64,000 nt of DNA from Superficieibacter electus (GTDB taxonomy: Bacteria; Pseudomonadota; Gammaproteobacteria; Enterobacterales; Enterobacteriaceae), in NCBI RefSeq assembly GCF_002915575.1, contig NZ_PQGD01000005.1, positions 62,001-126,000 of the forward strand, written 5' to 3'. Below the pieces are notes generated by a model. The model did not search any database, was not told the DNA's origin, and saw nothing but the letters and a program-made list of their open reading frames with translations. Position numbers and translations under genes: made by a program. This document shows, in pieces, positions 58,866-64,000 of the stretch (the stretch's first letter is position 1; each line of letters starts with the position of its first letter).

Positions 58866-59447
58866 TCATAACTCCTGCCGCTTTGCCTGCGCCATCATCC
58901 GCGGGTAAAACTGCCAGAACAGCGTTTCCAGCTTCTCATAATGCGCATCCAGATCGTGCCAGGAATCGCGTAGTGCATCAAGCCGTGGGCGGCGGCTGGC
59001 CATGCCGTTCAGTACGTTTTGAATAAACGCCATATCGCGATAGCGCTCCAGCCAGCGTTCGGACCAAAGATACTGATTGAGATTAACAAAACGCGGCGGC
59101 GAGTCGGGCAGTATCATGCCGATCTGCGCCTCGGCGTAGTTTATAAATTCCGCCAGCGGCAGATCGGGTGACACTTTTTCCCAGTGGCGGGAGAGAAAAT
59201 GATCCCACATTACGTCCAGGGTAATCGGAGAAACCCGGCGCGTTTGAGGACGAAACCACTCCCGCGCGAGTTTCACTTCCGGCAGATTATCGGTCATCAC
59301 ATCAATACGCCGATGCATAAAAATACCGTCCACGACCGCCTGCGGATAAAGTGATTGCGGATTACCGCGCACGAAATCTGCCAGTAAATTTCCAGACAGC
59401 GAACTGTCAGCGAGGTGGGCGAGGTGCAGGTGAGCAAGAAAATTCAT
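58866..59447 (-). CDS. acpH: Acyl carrier protein phosphodiesterase
   Basis: The 193-residue protein equals E. coli AcpH (193). It has the [12 protein letters not shown]-terminus and Asp/His residues of the HD-like fold ([21 protein letters not shown] contains the metal ligands). It removes phosphopantetheine from ACP with Mn. It is divergent from queA, 90 bp apart, as in E. coli. Confidence 0.95.
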   Translation of the reverse strand: MNFLAHLHLAHLADSSLSGNLLADFVRGNPQSLYPQAVVDGIFMHRRIDVMTDNLPEVKLAREWFRPQTRRVSPITLDVMWDHFLSRHWEKVSPDLPLAEFINYAEAQIGMILPDSPPRFVNLNQYLWSERWLERYRDMAFIQNVLNGMASRRPRLDALRDSWHDLDAHYEKLETLFWQFYPRMMAQAKRQEL

Positions 59448-59537
59448 GGTTTGTTGCTATCTCCGGCAGGGTAAAGGTTGCAGGGAAAACGCCCCGGCAC
59501 TAGACTACCCGCTTCTTTATTTGTCCTGGTTACTGTC

Positions 59538-60608
59538 ATGCGCCTTGCCGATTTTTCCTTTGAACTCCCCGAATCCCTGATTGCTCATTATCCGCAGCCT
59601 GAGCGCAGCGCATGTCGCTTATTATCGCTGGACGGGCCGACAGGAGCGCTGACGCATGGTACTTTCACCGATTTGCTCGACAAGCTCAACCCTGGCGATC
59701 TTCTGGTCTTTAACAACACGCGGGTGATCCCGGCACGGTTGTTTGGCCGTAAAGCCAGCGGCGGCAAGATTGAAGTACTGGTTGAGCGCATGCTGGATGA
59801 TAAACGTATTCTGGCACATATTCGCGCCTCAAAAGCGCCGAAGCCCGGCGCGGAGCTGCTGCTCGGTGACGACGAAAGCATTCAGGCCACAATGACTGCC
59901 CGTCACGATGCGCTGTTTGAAGTTGAGTTTCACGATGAGCGGCCGGTGCTGGATATCCTCAACGCCATCGGCCACATGCCGCTGCCGCCGTATATCGACC
60001 GACCGGATGAAGACGCCGACCGCGAACTGTATCAGACCGTCTACAGCCAGAAGCCGGGTGCGGTCGCCGCGCCAACTGCCGGTCTGCATTTTGATGAGCC
60101 GCTGCTTGAGCGCCTGCGCAGTAAAGGCATTGAGATGGCCTTTGTCACCCTACACGTGGGAGCCGGGACGTTCCAGCCGGTGCGGGTCGAGAGCATCGAA
60201 GATCACATCATGCACTCTGAATATGCCGAAGTGCCGCAGGAGGTGGTCGATGCGGTGCTGGCGGCGAAAGCGCGCGGTAACCGGGTGATTGCGGTGGGGA
60301 CGACCTCGGTACGCTCGCTGGAAAGCGCGGCGCAGGCGGCAAAAAACGACCTGATTGAACCGTTCTTTGGTGATACGCAAATCTTCATTTACCCGGGGTA
60401 TCACTACAAGGTCATTGATGCGCTGGTCACTAACTTCCATCTGCCGGAATCCACGCTGATCATGCTGGTCTCGGCATTTGCGGGTTATAAACACACCATG
60501 AACGCGTATCAGCAGGCGGTTAACGCCGAATATCGCTTTTTTAGTTATGGCGATGCCATGTATATCACGTACAATCCGTCGGCGATTAATGAACGTGTCG
60601 GGGAATAA
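59538..60608 (+). CDS. queA: tRNA preQ1(34) S-adenosylmethionine ribosyltransferase-isomerase
   Basis: The 356-residue enzyme equals E. coli QueA. It makes epoxyqueuosine on tRNA from preQ1 and the ribosyl group of SAM. The N-terminus [20 protein letters not shown] supports the start at 59538; in-frame ATG 59478 is disfavoured. Conserved [12 protein letters not shown] and [10 protein letters not shown] are intact. It starts the queA-tgt-yajC-secD group. Confidence 0.97.
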   Translation: MRLADFSFELPESLIAHYPQPERSACRLLSLDGPTGALTHGTFTDLLDKLNPGDLLVFNNTRVIPARLFGRKASGGKIEVLVERMLDDKRILAHIRASKAPKPGAELLLGDDESIQATMTARHDALFEVEFHDERPVLDILNAIGHMPLPPYIDRPDEDADRELYQTVYSQKPGAVAAPTAGLHFDEPLLERLRSKGIEMAFVTLHVGAGTFQPVRVESIEDHIMHSEYAEVPQEVVDAVLAAKARGNRVIAVGTTSVRSLESAAQAAKNDLIEPFFGDTQIFIYPGYHYKVIDALVTNFHLPESTLIMLVSAFAGYKHTMNAYQQAVNAEYRFFSYGDAMYITYNPSAINERVGE

Positions 60609-60621
60609 TGCCGCGACATAA

Positions 60622-61791
<1,170 letters not shown>

Positions 61792-61813
61792 TTTTAATAA
61801 TGAGGGAATTTGA

Positions 61814-62146
61814 ATGAGCTTTTTTATTTCTGATGCGATAGCAGCACCAGGCGGCGCTGGTCAGAGCAGCCCGATGTCTTTGATTCTGATGCTGGTGGTT
61901 TTTGGTCTGATTTTTTACTTCATGATCTTACGCCCTCAGCAGAAGCGGACCAAAGAACACAAAAACCTGATGAGCTCGATTGCCAAAGGTGATGAAGTGT
62001 TAACGAACGGTGGTCTGGTGGGTCGCGTCACGAAAGTGGCAGACAGCGGCTATATTGCCATCGCGCTGAACGACACCACGGAAGTGGTTATCAAACGTGA
62101 TTTCGTAGCTGCCGTTCTGCCGAAAGGCACGATGAAGGCGCTGTAA
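61814..62146 (+). CDS. yajC: Sec translocon accessory subunit YajC
   Basis: This 110-residue protein (E. coli 110) has one membrane helix (about 20-40, MSLILMLVVFGLIFYFMILR) followed by the RPQQKR motif and a small beta-rich domain. It is part of the SecDF-YajC complex. TGAGGG lies upstream. secD follows 27 nt later. Confidence 0.97.
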   Translation: MSFFISDAIAAPGGAGQSSPMSLILMLVVFGLIFYFMILRPQQKRTKEHKNLMSSIAKGDEVLTNGGLVGRVTKVADSGYIAIALNDTTEVVIKRDFVAAVLPKGTMKAL

Positions 62147-62173
62147 TTTTTTGATTTCCCAAAGGGAACTGCC

Positions 62174-64000
62174 GTGTTAAACCGTTATCCTTTGTGGAAG
62201 TACATTATGCTGGTCGTCGTGATTGTCGTCGGCCTGCTTTACGCACTTCCCAACCTGTATGGTGAGGATCCGGCTGTTCAGATCACTGGCGTGCGCGGCG
62301 GCGTCGCCAGTGAAGAAACGCTGATCCAGATCCAGAATACATTACAAAAAGATAAAATTACCGCGAAGTCTATGGTGCTGGAAGAGGGCGCTATCTTAGT
62401 ACGCTTTGACTCCACGGATACCCAACTGCGTGCCCGTGAAGCGCTGGTTGACGTGCTAAGCGATAAATACGTCGTGGCGCTTAACCTTGCTCCGGCCACC
62501 CCGCGCTGGCTGGCGGCCATCAAAGCTGAGCCGATGAAGCTGGGTCTCGACCTGCGTGGCGGCGTTCACTTCCTGATGGAAGTGGATATGGACACGGCGC
62601 TGGGTAAACTTCAGGAACAGAATATTGACGGCCTGCGCAGCGATTTGCGCGAAAAAGGCATTCCGTATACTACCGTTCGCAAAGAAAATAACTACGGCCT
62701 GAGCATTACTTTCCGTGATGCATCTGCCCGTGATGAAGCCGTTTCTTATCTGAGCAAACGTCATCAGGACCTGGTGATTTCCAGCCAGAGCAGCAATGCG
62801 CTGCGTGCCGTGATGACCGATGCGCGGTTGAGCGAAGCCCGTGAATACGCGGTCCAGCAGAACATCAATATTCTGCGTAACCGTGTTAACCAACTGGGCG
62901 TTGCAGAGCCAGTCGTTCAGCGTCAGGGTGCCGACCGGATCGTCGTAGAGCTACCGGGGATTCAGGATACCGCACGCGCGAAAGAAATTCTTGGCGCGAC
63001 CGCAACGCTGGAATTCCGTCTGGTCAATACCAACGTCGATCAGGCTGCTGCCGCATCTGGCCGCATACCGGGTGATTCCGAAGTGAAGCAAATGCGTGAA
63101 GGCCAGCCGGTCGTGCTGTTCAAGCGTGTGATCCTCACCGGTGACCATATCACTGACTCCACCTCAAATCAGGATGAGTACAACCAGCCGCAGGTTAATA
63201 TCTCGCTTGACAGCGCTGGCGGTAACATCATGTCTAACTTCACCAAGGACAATATCGGTAAACCGATGGCGACCCTGTTTGTGGAGTATAAAGACAGCGG
63301 TAAGAAAGATGCTAACGGTCGCTCGGTACTGGTGAAGCAGGAAGAGGTGATTAACGTTGCCAATATCCAGTCTCGTCTGGGTAACAGCTTCCGTATTACC
63401 GGTATTAACAACCCGAATGAAGCCCGTCAGTTGTCATTACTGCTGCGTGCCGGTGCGTTGATTGCGCCGATTCAGATTGTGGAAGAACGTACCATCGGCC
63501 CAACCCTGGGGATGCAGAACATTAAGCAGGGTCTGGAAGCGTGTCTGGCAGGTTTGGCCGTCTCCATTCTGTTTATGATCGTCTTCTATAAGAAGTTTGG
63601 CCTGATTGCGACCAGCGCACTGGTGGCGAACCTGGTGTTGATTGTCGGGATTATGTCGCTCCTGCCGGGGGCAACGTTGAGTATGCCAGGCATCGCGGGG
63701 ATCGTCTTAACCCTTGCGGTGGCGGTTGACGCCAACGTACTGATTAACGAACGTATCAAAGAAGAATTGAGCAACGGGCGTACAGTTCAGCAGGCGATCA
63801 ACGAAGGCTATGCGGGCGCGTTTAGTTCCATCTTCGATGCGAACATCACCACGCTGATTAAAGTGCTGATCCTGTACGCTGTCGGTACCGGGGCAATTAA
63901 AGGGTTCGCGATCACTACCGGTATTGGTGTGGCGACGTCGATGTTTACCGCGATTGTCGGTACGCGTGCCATCGTAAACCTGTTGTATGGCGGCAAACGC
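62174..64000 (+). CDS. secD: Protein translocase subunit SecD (3' end outside window)
   Basis: The frame is open from the GTG at 62174 to the window edge and gives 609 of about 615 residues. It has an N-terminal helix (about 10-28), the periplasmic P1 domain with [15 protein letters not shown] (D1 motif), and RND-type membrane helices from about 450, including [19 protein letters not shown] (D4 region). SecD with SecF uses the proton gradient to pull secreted proteins. GTG start and AAGGGAA site are as in E. coli. Only the C-terminal six or so residues are missing. Confidence 0.96.
   Translation, partial: MLNRYPLWKYIMLVVVIVVGLLYALPNLYGEDPAVQITGVRGGVASEETLIQIQNTLQKDKITAKSMVLEEGAILVRFDSTDTQLRAREALVDVLSDKYVVALNLAPATPRWLAAIKAEPMKLGLDLRGGVHFLMEVDMDTALGKLQEQNIDGLRSDLREKGIPYTTVRKENNYGLSITFRDASARDEAVSYLSKRHQDLVISSQSSNALRAVMTDARLSEAREYAVQQNINILRNRVNQLGVAEPVVQRQGADRIVVELPGIQDTARAKEILGATATLEFRLVNTNVDQAAAASGRIPGDSEVKQMREGQPVVLFKRVILTGDHITDSTSNQDEYNQPQVNISLDSAGGNIMSNFTKDNIGKPMATLFVEYKDSGKKDANGRSVLVKQEEVINVANIQSRLGNSFRITGINNPNEARQLSLLLRAGALIAPIQIVEERTIGPTLGMQNIKQGLEACLAGLAVSILFMIVFYKKFGLIATSALVANLVLIVGIMSLLPGATLSMPGIAGIVLTLAVAVDANVLINERIKEELSNGRTVQQAINEGYAGAFSSIFDANITTLIKVLILYAVGTGAIKGFAITTGIGVATSMFTAIVGTRAIVNLLYGGKR

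Overview
The window is chromosomal DNA from a yellow-pigmented member of the Enterobacteriaceae. Most of it follows the Escherichia coli K-12 order hemB-(autotransporter)-yaiV-ampH-sbmA-yaiW-yaiY-yaiZ-ddlA-iraP-psiF-proC-yaiI-aroL-yaiA-aroM-ppnP-rdgC-mak-sbcCD-phoBR-brnQ-proY-malZ-acpH-queA-tgt-yajC-secD. The proteins resemble the E. coli ones closely. The left end carries the last three genes of a carotenoid cluster (crtI, crtB and convergent crtZ), which E. coli lacks and which pigmented enterics of the Pantoea, Cronobacter and Atlantibacter type have. Genus cannot be fixed from sequence reading alone.

Layout. 1-1953: zeaxanthin-branch carotenoid genes. 2110-7648: an IclR-type regulator facing a tightly overlapping sugar-acid operon (MFS permease, enolase-superfamily dehydratase, DapA-type aldolase/dehydratase, KDGal kinase, KDPGal aldolase). 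7863-9884: Zur-controlled zinT and an unsecreted GH28 glycosidase sharing one hairpin. 10082-10330: a small DUF883/CsbD-like membrane protein. 10418-19124: a sulfur block, with a cystathionine beta-synthase/gamma-lyase pair and a polar amino acid ABC importer on the minus strand, divergent from a second MetNIQ-type importer with a MetJ-like box. 19200-19348: REP-like tandem repeats.

From hemB onward the E. coli order is kept with local changes. An extensin-like (LAS metallopeptidase-like) gene and an mdtG-like exporter sit between ddlA and iraP. phoA and dgcC are missing between iraP and proC while psiF remains. araJ is missing between mak and sbcC and a 68-bp tandem repeat array stands there. 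A 2-hydroxyacid dehydrogenase lies between proY and malZ. The methylmalonyl-CoA pathway operon scpA-argK-scpB-scpC with its LysR regulator lies between malZ and acpH, away from its E. coli location.

Functional themes: pectin/sugar-acid use (GH28 plus the 2-keto-3-deoxy acid operon), sulfur amino acid uptake and reverse transsulfuration, cell-envelope work (AmpH, DdlA, extensin-like protein, SbmA, autotransporter), phosphate control (PhoBR, PsiF, IraP), aromatic regulation (aroL with TyrR and TrpR operators) and propionate formation from succinate. I see no tRNA, rRNA, CRISPR array, prophage, plasmid or insertion-sequence genes. The most unusual parts are the sugar-acid operon with two possible routes, the GH28 enzyme with Ser in place of the catalytic-site His, the extensin-like peptidase candidate beside ddlA, and the relocated scp operon.
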